This document shows, one piece after another, positions 38,001 through 50,088 of a stretch of DNA of 64,000 nucleotides. The stretch is from Takakia lepidozioides (lineage: Eukaryota > Streptophyta > Takakiopsida > Takakiales > Takakiaceae). A program made the translations under genes and the position numbers. Below the pieces are notes generated by a model that made no database searches, was not told the origin of the DNA, and saw nothing but the letters and a program-made list of their open reading frames with translations. The stretch covers positions 71,901,053 through 71,965,052 of the forward strand of contig CM060732.1 of assembly GCA_030704615.1 (NCBI GenBank), in the 5' to 3' direction. Numbering within the stretch: the first letter of the stretch is position 1; the number at the start of each line of letters is the position of its first letter.

Positions 38001-40440
38001 GCTGTGATAGGCTGTGTCACGTTTGTTTTGCCCACCCTGGTCGTATATGCTGGGCCTAGCAACTAGTGTTTCATACTCCGTTCGTAACACTGGTGCAGCC
38101 CGTGACTGCTCTTGCGGTTCAACATGCAAATCATGCTGCAGGGGTTTGTCATGGATACCACTGTACCCCTTCAACTTATTTGCATTCACTCTTCCCAGCA
38201 TTTCTTTGTTAATGGTTTGTAACATGGCGGTGTTGTTATCATACATCTTTTGTATGACATAAGGTCCTTTCCACGGTGATTTGAGCTTAGAAGCTTGAAT
38301 CTTTCCTTTCTTCTGCAACCATAGAACCAAATCCCCCGTCTTAAAAGTCTTTAACTTGCCTTCATCAAACTGTTCCTTTCGCTTCATCTGAATTCTGGTC
38401 ATATTATCAGCTGCATCAGCACGTACTTCTTCCACATGGTATAATTCATGTTTCCTGACCTTGATGGAGTCTTGCAATTCCATTCTTTTTCCCCACTCCG
38501 TTCTCATGGTAGGTAACAGGAATTCCACTGGAAGTAAGGCTTCCATACCATAAACTAATTGGAATGGTGTATACTTAGTGGTGACTTTATATGAAGTCCT
38601 GTATGACCACAAAGCTGTCAGCAGCTTTGTATCCCAATCCGTTCTGTTTGCATTGACTATCTTAGCCAAGATAGTACATAGTATTTTGTTGGTAGCCTCT
38701 GCCTGCCCATTACCCTGTGGGTAATATGTTGTACTCTTTCTATGCACAATCATAAACTCTTTAGTCAATAACTCAATGGTCTCATTCATGAAGTGACTTC
38801 CTTGATCACTGATAAATTCTAAGGGACATCCAAATCGTGTAAGTATGTTCTCGTACAGGAACCTTGTTGTGGACTTGGCTGTGTTGTCCCTCAAAGCTTT
38901 AGCTTCCACCCACTTTGTAGTATAATCAGTGGCTGTAATTATGTACCTGTTTCGTGTATTCTTGGATGGTGGATTAATTGGTCCAACAAAGTTTAGTCCC
39001 CATTTCTGAAATGGTTCCGTAGGCATTGTAGGATGCAAGGCCATTCTTCCAGATCTCTGCAAAGGTCTTAGCCTCTGACATTCATCACACTTCTGACAAT
39101 ACTCATGTACATCTTTGAACAAAGTAGGCCACCAGTATCCTGCGAGTAGTATCTTTCTACTGGTAGTCTCTTCTCCAAAATGACCTCCAGCCACTCCTTT
39201 ATGAACTTCCTCCAAGACTTTATTTACTTCATGGTGGTACAAGCATCGTTTTAGTACTCCATCAGGTCCTAACTTATACATTCTGCTTCCTACCATAGTA
39301 TAAGGTAAAGCTCTGATAGCAATTCTCTTCCTCTGCTCCTTACCATAACTAGGTGGGCACTGACCATGAGCAAGGTAGTATCTGATTGGCCACTGCCAAT
39401 CTAACCATTCATCTGCACTTCCTTGCACCTCCATTACAAATAAACTCGCATCAGGTAACTGATCGTCCACTCCTGTGGCGGCCTCTCCTGTTGTTAGTCG
39501 TGACAAATGATCTGCCACAAGATGCAAACGGCCAGGCTTGTAAATAACCTCGAACTCAAACTCATGCAAGATTATTAACCACCTCGCTATCCTTCCACTT
39601 ATCAAAGGTTTGTTCACCAGATATATCAGAGCCTGGTGATCCACATAAAACATAAACTTTCTTCCCAATAGGTAATGCCTGAATTTCTTGACTGCATAAA
39701 TCATTGCCAATGCTTCTCTTTCCGTTGTACTATAGTTCCTCTCAGCACTGTTCATCAATTGGCTAGCATAGTACACAGGTGAATCTATATTCCCTGTAAC
39801 ATTCTGGGCTAACACCGCACCCAACGCTTCTCCTGATGCATCGCAGTGAACATGAAATACTACATGCCAGTGAGGGTTAATCAGCACAGGTGTAGTTGTT
39901 ACTGACAGTGTAAGTTCCTCAAACGCCTGTTGACATTCAGCTGTCCAGGCAAACACTGCATCTTTCTTCAGAAGCTTGCTCAATGGTGCTGCTATTTGTG
40001 CATACCTTTTGACAAATCTTCTGTAATAACTGGTTTGCCCAAGGAATCTCCTTAAACTCTTAACATTCACTGGTGGTGGAGAGACTTTAATGGACTCTGT
40101 CTTCCTGGGATCCACAAGAAGTCCCTTCTTACACACAATGTGTCCCAGAAGCACCCCTGAGTTCACACAGAAAGTACACTTCTCTGGATTCAAGCCCAGA
40201 CCTCTCATCCTGCATCTGGCCAGGCATAACTCCAATTTATGCAAGTGCTCATTCTTAGAGCTGTACACACTGAAATCATCCAAAAACACCTGCATGAAAT
40301 CATCCAGATACTCATGAAAAGATTCACTTATCACTCTCTGAAAGGTCGCTGGTGCATTACAAAGTCCAAAGGGCATGACTTTGTATGGATAAGCCCCCCA
40401 GTCTATGATGAAAGCTGTTTTCTCTTGCCCTTTGGAAGAA
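35013..40440 (-). CDS. Ty3/Gypsy pol polyprotein (RT, RNase H, integrase) with long C-terminal extension, 5' truncated
   Basis: The frame is open from 41408, but homology begins only near 40440 with KTAFIIDWGAYPYKVMPFG. The first third of reverse transcriptase, gag and protease are therefore missing, and the upstream part belongs to the interrupted host-type gene. The RT active site is FLDDFSVYS. RNase H is marked by VHCDASGEALGAVLAQ, and the integrase zinc finger (H-H-C-C, about 39240-39070) is followed by the D-D-E core (NFVGP, FISDQGSHF, NGQAEATN). After the integrase the frame runs on about 1000 residues: a tandem segment rich in TAYHSP-like units, a region with a VELMITPLYLQQLFQLP block resembling plant mobile-element proteins, and a long coiled coil. 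There are no stops. Confidence 0.85.
37810..38030. repeat. Coding minisatellite within the pol frame
   Basis: Units on GGCTGTGATAGGCTGTG repeat about every 24-36 bp and encode TAYHSPxRR-like blocks on the minus strand. The core GGCTGTG matches the LTR minisatellite of the same element. Confidence 0.8.
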
Positions 40441-41442
40441 CTTCTGGCACAGCCTGGCCATCCGGGATGTCGAGAATGACAATGTCGGCCGCATAAGTTT
40501 TCTGCACACCGCACACGAAGGTGGGACCTGTGCTCACCTGCAACAGACATGTTTTTTATAAGAACGATGGCAAGAATGTTTTCAAAGAACGAGACTGAAA
40601 TACTGCCAACGAAACATTCAGAGAAAAAGGAAGAAACTGGAATTCTCACCAGATTGAGGAATGAGATTATATTGTCCCAGGTAGGGGATGGCACCCCAGT
40701 GTATCCTCTCTTTCGACTCTGCATCATCGAAAGCCAACCCTCATTAACAATTTTCATCTCTCCTGCTGAATCAGAACGGGAAGGGTGTGGCTTGGCATCG
40801 AACACGCACTGAAGAGTGCGGGTATATCTTCCAGCACTAAAGTCCTGCCCACTCTCCATCTCCTTTTCATTCTCCTTCCCCTTGTCCTTTTCCTTCTCTT
40901 TGGACTTGTCTTTGTCCTTTGGCTTTGCTGGTGAGATGGCTATGACATCAACAGCCTTGTCTTTTGGTTTGCGGCCCGCCTTCTTTCCCTTCTGCGGCGT
41001 TCCCTGAGCATCAGGCTCCTTGGCAGCCAAGGTTGCTATGTTTCGTTGATACTCTTCGTCAGTCAAAGGCGCCAGCATCTCAGCGTTATTGTTCAAGTAT
41101 TTCATATGCTGTTCTTGAAAGGTCGTGTGCTCAGGTGGGCAGTCAAGGTACCACCCACAGTCTCTGAAGTGAGAAGGACTCCAGTCCTTCAATATCCCTG
41201 CAGTATACATGGTTGGATCGTTTGCAGGGTCCGACCACATGTCAAGATAGTCGGGAATTCCGCTCAGGTGATTTCCTTCCATAAGCACATATTTCGTGTA
41301 CCTGAAAAAGGAGATGAATCCCAACCCACAAAAGCGCTCAGTGAGTAAGATGCAAGTAGAACAGAAAGAATAAAACATGGATTGAAATGGCTCTGACAAC
41401 TGCTCCAAGGACCTTTCAGGACCACACTACTGCTCCAGATAT

Positions 41443-42165
41443 GAATGTCGTCAACGCCATTCAGAACATTCCATTCCATGACACTGTAAATACATCCTAA
41501 TCCAGGTAAATGCAAATAAGCGATTAGAAATGACACAGACATAGAAGTGAATGTCGTCAACGACATTCAAGAATGAAGCCAAATTATTACTGAAATGAAG
41601 CAAAATCACAGGATGGAAATAAAAAAATTGAGTAAGGAACCATCCAGGAAAACTCAATGCACATTCATAACGAACCTATCACTGAGGACCTCACAACATC
41701 ACTGTATGTGAATGGCGTCAACGCCATTCACAAAAATACAAAAAAGAAACCAATTAATTAGCTCCCCAATCCATGAAAATTGAATTTGTCGCTTTTGAAT
41801 AATACAGACACAGCTGTGAATGTCGTCAACGACATTCACTTTGGATTTCTTAAAACAGAGCTTATCAAGCCTCCATATTCATCGCAAGCGGAAAAAACAA
41901 TGCAGAACAACTGAATGTCTGCATTGATATTCAGCAAAATGAAGTGATCAACCCTCATTGTAACCTCTATGGACATTACAAAAATTTAAATAACCTTGAG
42001 GACCACACAACAACTCCGTATGTGAATGTCGTCAACGCCATTCAAGGACATTATCAATTCTAATCAGGGACAATATAATTGCACCCTTAGATCCTAACCA
42101 GGTGAATTCATATACTCGCTTAAGAATGACTCAGACAAAGAAGTGAATGTCGTCAACGACATTCA
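41443..42165. repeat. Seven hairpin repeats in intron 5 of the DGNHR gene
   Basis: Copies lie at 41443-41462, 41549-41568, 41708-41731, 41816-41839, 41911-41934, 42022-42044 and 42143-42165. The best copies have arms GTGAATGTCGT and its exact complement around a CA loop. The copy at 41708 has G for T in the left arm and C for A in the right, so pairing is kept. Spacing is 93-160 bp, and the sequence between copies is AT-rich and not obviously repeated. Confidence 0.85.
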
Positions 42166-44044
42166 ATCTGGATCTAAGATTGCAATCCATATGAAGCCAC
42201 AATTTTTCCCAAAAAAACAGTAGAGTTTCAAGTATGACATTTCACCTGTACACAACTCGCATCATGGCCCACTCTCCTCCAACCTGACTGTCAAAGTCGT
42301 TGGACCGTAAAATGTTACCATCTTTGGAGAACTCCCGGAAAAAACAGTATCTCCAGGTGAGACCTCTCCACTTCCTTATGTATGCCTCCAATGACATTTG
42401 GGGAGGGGAAACAATCGCAATGTTCAGGTCCTTCAAAGTCTGATCCAGCACAATGACGGCGCGCTTTTCGAGCTGCAAATAGTATATTTGTCAGAATTGC
42501 AAAAAAGAAACACATCACATACTTGAAGAGAAGAAACAGCATGTTCGAATACACACCTGACTCCAAAATGTAGCCTTGTGGAGCCAGTTATCAAACACCA
42601 AATCACTGATTCCTTCCACCTTTGTGCCAGGCTGTATGGTGCTCTTTGGGAACTGATTCAAGTCCTTTACTGTTTGATCTGAGTTCCATATCTCCAGCCA
42701 CCTTATTTTTGTTTGTGGGTCGACCATCGATATGGCCAGCCGGTGCAATTTCTCCTGCTGCATCTCCGGATGCACATGCTTGTCATAGTGTGTTTTGATC
42801 TGCTGAAGGAACTCAGGACCAAGTCCAAGATCTACTATTCTAAGCTGCTTTCCGAAGGCTGACATCAATTTGGTTCTTCGCATCTCAAACTCCTTCTTTA
42901 TTGCAGCTTCCACACCCTTTGATGTCCTTAGTTCCTCTGGTGTAGTGCGGTAATATTCGGATTTTCCCTTCTCAGCTGCCTCTGCCAGTTCTTGCTGCAT
43001 TCATTCAAGTAGTGATTAGCTCCGAAGGGACTCTAAACATGTATTCGAAAAGTAAACAGATTACAGACTCGGGCTTACCGCATACATGTACTCCAGAAAC
43101 GCCTCTCGTGTCAAAGAATACCAAGTGCCTGCAGCTCTTCCTGTTTCGCACTTCTTGATGATATTGGGTGGTAGTACTGTCCGAAAATCATCCAGCTTCA
43201 TCAGACCAATCCTCTGAATTCGGAATAGTGTGTGAACCAAGCTTGTTGTCACATGCGATTTCTCTGTCGATCTGCAAAAACATTGAAAACATTGCATTCC
43301 TTAACACTGTTTTTTGAGGATCAACAAGACACTACAGAGGGAATCAAATCTCCTGGATGACTTACTTGTTCACGTCGTGCATAGCTGTAAGAAGCCTAGC
43401 GATGTCGTTTCCTGGATCCAAAACCATTGCCTCCACAGCAACATGCTTGTCTTTGTCTTTCGAATGGTGTTTCTGAATGTATCCCATCCATGCCAGCAAT
43501 CGGTGGTTGCCGTCCCAGACGTAGAACATGTGGTTGCAAAATTGCTGGGTGTTCTTTCCCATCATGAGGCCCAGCTCGAACTCCTCATTGGCATCTTTCC
43601 AGCACTCATCCCAGTTATCACTGATCTCTGGAGAAACTAATGTGCTTTTCCCATTTATATCCGTCAGTGACACATAAAAAACTTGTGCACCAAGTCTATA
43701 TCCATGCACAAAATCACTCTCCAATTTTGTTATGTCATGGGAAAGAGGTGGACGCACAACAGGCATTGATATCATCCGGCACAGAGGTATGTCCAGACGC
43801 CCTCCAGATACGAGCATGTCCCTTATAACCTCCTGAGAGTTTACCTTCTGGAATGACATGAGTTCTTTCACCTTGTCAAGGTAGTGCACTTCGGATTCAT
43901 CTGCTTCATCTGCTTCATCTGTATTCTCTGAGCTTTTTGCGGACTCGTCCCCATCTCCAGATCCTTTCCCCTCTGATCCTGTAGGCTTCGACCTCACAGT
44001 TTTCTGCACGATGCCATTCAGTTCTGACTAAGTGATTTGCAAAT

Positions 44045-44371
44045 AGTGAATGGCGGTAACGACAATCACTCTGTATCAAGGAAACTCACCATGAATGGTG
44101 TGAAAGAATTCAGCACAATCTACACATGCAAAGCCGAGACTGCCGTATTCAAAACAAAAGTGAGAGCGATAGCGAACGGCGTTAACGACAATCACAAAAG
44201 ATAACAACCTGCCGGATCGGTGTTGTGTAATGACATATATGTGCAACTGATTGGCGGCAACGACATTCAGTGTAGTTTAGGGAGAATAGTAAGTGCAGAC
44301 TCTCTCTTCAAACACATAGGTACAAAAATCTCATGAGCAGAATCGAATGGCGTTAACGACGCTCGCGATTC
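44045..44371. repeat. Four further hairpin repeats in intron 1 of the DGNHR gene
   Basis: Related copies occur near 44045-44070, 44172-44195, 44247-44270 and 44342-44371. They share a GGCGxxAACGACxxTCA core and vary in the arms. The three short introns of the same gene (43272-43365, 42995-43078 and 42473-42556) lack it. Confidence 0.75.
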
Positions 44372-44743
44372 AGTAGTTCCTGCTAAAGAATGGAAGAGGA
44401 AGGACTCCTTGAAAGGCAATCACACAGACTATATGATAAAACTTACTGGCACCTTCTTAGGTTTTGAAATTTGATCCCCTTCTGCAGCTTTCCTCTTCCC
44501 TCTCACATCTGCTGGAGTTTCTGTCTGCGCAAGGGTTTCTTGACCTTCTTCAGGTTCGGCGTTCCGCGTGCTTCCACCTTCTTCAGTGTCCCTGCGATTC
44601 ATCTCTGCCTCCACAGGCTGGCGCACTCTTATCGCCGACTGTGTCGCAGCCGCTGCCTCAGTCTCCGTCTGCTCTTGTGAATCAGTCTCCGCGTTCACCT
44701 GCTGCCTTGGCCCTGTGTTCTCCAACAAACGACGCCTCGTCAT

Positions 44744-45597
44744 TTTCTCTCTTGCTCTGCGTCTCTCTCTAAGGGAAGTAAAATAAAGAGACTTTCTTCT
44801 CTTTCGTATTCTAGAAGGAACCCTCTCCAGCTTGACTACCACTCTCCCTCTAAGCGCGAAAAGTAGAAAAACGCAGTGACTCCCGATTTCTTGCGGGATT
44901 GCCTGTGTTCTTGCGTGTCTCTAGAAGCATCGGATTCCCTCCCGCGTGACCGTTACACATAGTCGTTTCGTTATTAGTGCACATGCCAGCAATTGGTGTA
45001 CAGCTGTTCGTATTCAGTTATGGATGTCTGACGTGTGCCGCCCAAAAAAAACGGCGTGTTCTAAATTATAACTGGTTCAATATTTAAAAAGAACAGCGAA
45101 TCCCAGAAATTGATGCGCAGTCTTAAACAAATAAATATAAATGAACGAGAGTTTGATGACAAATTTTGGAATATCATACACGGTCATCCTTGTTATCCAA
45201 ACCCCACATTCGTTGCACATTTGGAACTTTCCAGGTGCGCATGATCATTGGTAGTAGTATATAGATACATTTACTTAATCTGCAATCCCATTCTCGGATC
45301 CTGTGGCATGCTTCCAGGAAGTCGGCTTTGTTATTGGGTTTATTGATGAGGTTCTGATTAACGGTTTAACAGTTGCCGACACTGCCCCTATGGATTCTCT
45401 GACCACTGGGCCCACAAGAAAAGTAATTAAAATGGACGGCTGCATATCTGGAATGAATAACAGAATATGCACAGTCGTTATCTGAGCTTCCTCCGCCATA
45501 TGCTCTGCTCATTCTTCAACTGTGTTCTGGAGACAGCAGTAAACCGATTTACACTAGATCTGCGATAGCAAGGTACAAACATACTCGAGGAAGGAAG
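44744..45597. promoter_or_regulatory. Divergent intergenic region
   Basis: About 850 bp lie between the starts of the DGNHR gene (minus) and the SWIM-transposase gene (plus). No TIR or specific site was recognised; both promoters should be here. Confidence 0.35.
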
Positions 45598-48500
45598 ATG
45601 GCTTCCTCTGAAGCGGAGTTCTTCTCAGACGACAAACCAGTGCCGTTCTCCCAGGAAGTCCTTGACAATGGATTTGCAATTGTTCTGGAACATGTCTTGG
45701 CTACCCGTTTTCAGCTGCAGAATGGCTCCATCTTTTTGGAGAAAGAGGTTTACGATCTGAAAGGGAAGTTGGTGAAATATTCTTTCCAAAACCGTGATGA
45801 GACGGCTCATATCAGCCAGTGGAGAGTGCGTCCTGGTCGATACAGAGTACTTGGAGAGCCTCGGCGAAAGTCCCTTGGGTCATATGTGACGCCCGGGACT
45901 GCTGCTTCGGTCGTTGAAGACAAGAGGGAGGTGGTGGTGAAATGACATAAGTGAAATTCCAAATCCAGTCCTTCCTACTGTGGTTGCAGAAGCTGATGAA
46001 GAAGAGATTTGTAGTGTCATTCCAAAATTGCGGGCGATGGGAGGAATGGCTGGATTCAAAAGTGAGTTGCGGGGAATTGATTGGGAATCTTTGAAGCAGG
46101 TGCCTGTGAAGTTCTTGCCGGAGACTTTTGATGGCGATATCCTATTCGAGCTGCCTCCTCCTCCGCGAGTTGGAGGTGTAACAATCATGATGCATGGAAT
46201 GGACAAGAAACACGACGGGCACCCGTGGTGCAGAACAAAAACATCCAATATTCAGAATGATGACAAGCTTGTTTTCAGGAGGACAGTTTGCAATGGACAC
46301 CTTAGGTGTGATAATTTGAATTGCAGACACTTTCTTCAGTCTGGAGTTCATAATCAAAGCGAATGGGAGGGTCTGGCGGAGAATCCATTTCAGCCTGGGA
46401 CTGCCCCTCCACCGGCAAACACTTTCGTCTGCAAATTCTGCAAACTTGTGCCATCCTGCTTGGCGCTCTGCGGAGCAAGAATGTACTATGTTGTCCACCG
46501 TTTGAATACAATGACGAGAGCTTGTGTGCATTTTGGATTCCATAACCATCCTGTCTCGAAGGGGGATTACAGGGAGAGTGTTGAGACAGTATCGAGGTTG
46601 ATCAAACAGGAGTTCGGGAGAAACCCATCCGCAACAACATCTGCAATTGCTCTTGGCGCAAGCAAGTCCTTCTTGGAAAGCCATATTTTGAGTGAAGGAG
46701 ATTCTGTGGGGACTAAACTTGACGGTGCAGCATTGGACCTGGTCATGGATCATTTCTCCACTTTAAGTTCACCTAACATTCGGCATCAGATCAATGCATT
46801 GAGAATGGGCTCTGGGATCAGAGGCTACATAGACAATATTTTGGAATTGAAACGACTGAGCAAGTACGATTACATCCAGGACAATGTATTCCCAGGTCAA
46901 GGTGCCATCAAAGTTTTTCTTTTCAAAATGTCGACTGTTGGGGAGGGCAGTGGGGTTAGCCTCGTGAAGCGGATGCAGAAGACTGGGGACTTGCAGAACT
47001 GTTTTCTTATGTTTGATCATGTGAAACGAGTGAAGGATTGGACGACAATGGCTTGTCATGTCTACGATCCAGTGTACCAACGAGTTATGACAATTGCAGT
47101 TTGTGACATGCAATCCGAGGATACGGAATCCCAGAAGCTCATGTGGAATTCCCTGATACGTGTCATGGGCTGCCATCTCCAAATTTTCGCAGGTTTCATG
47201 GCGGATAGTGCTCAAGCAAATTTCAATGCTATTCGTATTGTCTTCGGATCGGGCGACCCAAAAGTGCCTATGCCAGGAAGAGAGCGTACATGTCTATTCC
47301 ATTGGACACAATCTCTGGAAAAACATACAAAGTCGGACATCAAACCAGAGATGCAGACTCAGCACCGTAAATTGTGCAAAGAGTACAAAGATGCTAGAAC
47401 AATGAAGGAGGCGGACACTTTGTTCCAGACAATTCGTGCCTGGTGGTTCTCTTCTGGAGCTGCATCACTTGAGAGTATGAGAGCATTGGAAGATTGGCTG
47501 GCGTTTTGGCACTTCCGGTATAGACAGTGGGGAGCAGCCATGACAATGGTACGAGGCTTCTATTTCATGCTTTATTCATACATTTGCTTTCCATATTTTT
47601 GACTCATTGCTTTCTTTATGTTGTTTCCTGTGCACTATTCTGAAGTGTGGTTATCCTCTTTGCAGAACATGTCCATTGAGGAAATGGCAGACATGCCATC
47701 TTGCAATTTGGCAGAAACTGTGCACAATGCATGGTTGCAGCAGTCTGGGAAACGAGGTCGGGATTTGTATGTGGCAACAACAGATGATTTGATACGTGCC
47801 TTGCAACAACAAACCCGATACCGTGATTTCTTACGAGGTGGGGTTGGTGGCAAGGGTCCGGACAAATCGGAGTTGATGTTGCGTGCTGCAAACAGATCTG
47901 GGGATCCAATCAAGATAGCACGGGCGGTGAGCATGTATGCCCAGGGAACGCCACTTGTTTCTAGAGTTCCACATCTTGAAGGGAGGAGAGATTCGGCTCC
48001 TGTAAGAGGAAATTGAACACTCCACCTGGTTCGGATTCAGATTCCCACAGGGCAGACCGTGATAACTTCTCGAAGCCTCGTGTTCCCCTGCATGACAGCT
48101 CCGTGTCCGGAACCTCCATTGTGGAGGAACCTCCAACACGACGGCAAGCTCCAGCATCAAACCGTGCCACTGAAATGGTGCAGGAGAGAAACAACCCCCT
48201 TGATGTGCTTGAGTCCGCATGCCCCGACCACGTTTGGCACATAGAACGCACAAGTGTCGGGTCTCGTGTGAAATGTACAGCGATCAGGGCAACTAATTTC
48301 GAGAAGTGCACTTCATCTATATCCAGAGGTGGTGCCCGAACTCCTGCTCCGACTTTCACGGGCTTGATGCGTCCATACGGTCAACCAGAAGCCAAGAACC
48401 ACAAGTTCTGGTTCTGCGCAGATGATTGTGCCAGATGTGTGCATGGAACTGTGCGTCCTTCCGTAGTGATGAAGCCATCTCCTCCAACCGTTTGGCCCGT

Positions 48501-49050
48501 GAAGGTGGGAACACATCTCAGCTTTCAGGAGATTGAAATGCTGGAGGAGGCAGGTTTTTCCCTTGCGAGACAACCCCAACTCCATGCATGTGCTACTACT
48601 CCTGCGTCCTCCCGGGTCCCCCCGGCAAATCCTGACTTGTGGCCAACCAAACGAGATGGAAAGCTCGTTCGGCGTTTCCCTCCAACCGCTGAACACTTTG
48701 GCAAAGTGGAGTCCGCAAGAATGCTCCAAGCTCGTGTCGGAAGCACCACGGAAGTACCCGATCCAGGATATGGTCGGGTATTCACAATCATCACTTCCAC
48801 ATCTGCTGTTCATGACAGGACCTACGACATCACGGTTTCCAATTTCCCCAATTGCACATGTCCTGATTTTGTGAATATGCTATCAACCAGTTTGGGCAAG
48901 AGAGGTAAATTCATACCCTGCAAACATTTGTATTTCATATTTTTGAGGAGGATGGTTTGCGATCCCAAACGTGACAACTTCATTCACCAGGCCACTATGA
49001 GTTTCAACGAGGTCGATACTCTTTTGCAGCGGGATACAACACATGGGTAG
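45598..49050 (+). pseudogene. MULE-like transposase with N-terminal zinc-binding region and C-terminal SWIM finger
   Basis: The gene starts at ATG 45598. Homologous frames join if a one-base frameshift near 45940 is allowed, then run to 47548. An intron follows (47549-47665, GT-AG, phase 0), then an exon to about 48005 and, after a second frame change near 48005, the last segment to TAG at 49050. An N-terminal cluster (HPWCR, CNGHLRCDNLNCRHF, CKFCKL, then H-x-H) looks like a WRKY-GCM or FAR1-type DNA-binding zinc region. The transposase core has Asp in CFLMFDHV, Asp in FMADSAQANFNAIR and the CLFHW block. The SWIM finger is CTCPDF...CKHLYF. It could be a mobile or once-domesticated transposase. 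The two frame changes suggest decay, or errors in the sequence. Confidence 0.65.
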
Positions 49051-49724
49051 CATGAACTATGTAATGTGGTATGTGGATGACCATGATTTGAAATGTGTAA
49101 TTCACATCAATTCGTCGGCTGTGCAATGATATGGCCTCCAACTATACGGAGTGAGGTCTGAGTGACAACTTTTAGGTAGTGCACATTTGTCATTGCACCG
49201 TTCGAAGTCTACATGTCTTGCTGTCGCTATGCACTACAATCATCTTTTGAAGATGATCATAACTCTCATTGTTATTTGAGGAGGGAGGAAGTCTTCTCGT
49301 GGCAGCCTTTATGGCGCACACTTTGTGAGGATATTTTGTCGTCTTCGTAATTGTAAAAGTGAAACAAACATTTGTAATTGCACAATGTTGGATGCTGCAA
49401 TTGTAGGCCTCAACGCTCGTCTTGATTCTATTTAGGCAAGATTCCCTGCATTAATTCCACGGTCATAGGACCATCCACGGTTATAGGCGGCGCATGTTAA
49501 TGCTGACGTGGCAGTTGACGGACAGTGCCACGTCATCATTTACCGCCACATCAGCATGCTGACATGACGCTCACGCCACGTCAGCATGTGTGCAGGCTCA
49601 CGCCACATCAGCTGGCGTGAGCGTACGCTCACGCCACGTCACTCCTGCGTGAGCGTACGCTCGCGCGCTCACGTGCAACGCTCACGCCATTGCGTCGTTG
49701 GGGTCTGCTAAAGGGGTAGCCACC
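49051..49724. repeat. Short palindrome-rich intergenic segment
   Basis: Repeated GCTCACGCCACGTCAGC-type blocks in both orientations fill 49490-49690, giving many potential cruciforms containing CACGTCA. No reading frame is supported; 49051-49480 shows nothing recognisable. Confidence 0.6.
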
Positions 49725-49832
49725 ATGCTGGTGTGTGATCGATGCTCTAGAGGTTGGCATATGGGATGCTTGACTCCACCTCTTGAGATGGTTCCGGATG
49801 GGGAGTGGTTATGTCCACATTGCATTGGATAG
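49725..49832 (+). pseudogene. PHD finger remnant, upstream copy
   Basis: The 36-codon segment carries LVCDRCSRGWHMGC and WLCPHC, the second half of a C4HC3 PHD finger, and ends with TAG. It is about 85% identical by eye to the segment at 53415-53522. The first C-x-x-C pair is missing, so this is the 3' end of a truncated sister element. Confidence 0.75.
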
Positions 49833-50088
49833 TGGGAGTGGATACAACCATGGAAGGCTAACAAGAAACGCAAGGCCTACTAGGAGACCTTGAACACACG
49901 AGGTCCTGGCTCAAGTTCACAGATTGCAAGACGGCGACTAACGATGGGGCTACTTTTATACCCGGCCTCTTGGTCTATAGAGTTTGAGTGCAATAGGGAC
50001 AGTGATAGAGGACTTAGTACGGCTGTGGCTATTACATCTTGTAGCTATCTGGAGTTAGAGGGACCTATCCACCAGCTAGGGGGGCGAT

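Larger units (their letters stand above)
40403..44743 (-). pseudogene. Gene with ParB-like DGNHR motif, truncated by a retrotransposon
   Basis: The exons are 44743-44447, 44027-43366, 43271-43079, 42994-42557, 42472-42246, 41301-40650 and 40537 onward. Every junction is GT-AG and phases agree throughout, giving about 850 residues. Exon 1 is charged and disordered. Exon 2 contains VWDGNHRLLAWM, like the D-G-x-H-R block of ParB/sulfiredoxin-fold proteins, followed by helical regions. Exon 6 has a Lys/Glu-rich linker. Exon 7 reads KTYAADIVILDIPDGQAV and then runs into retrotransposon sequence near 40440, reaching TAG at 40405. The gene was therefore cut by the element. DIPD loosely recalls motif IV of amino-methyltransferases, which is speculative. 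Family unknown; it may itself be part of a mobile element. It is divergent from the 45598 gene. Confidence 0.6.

Noticed and set aside
41443-42165. Regularly spaced palindromic repeats resembling a CRISPR array
   Set aside because: Spacing is irregular (93-160 bp), copies vary, and they lie in an intron of a spliced eukaryotic gene with no cas genes.
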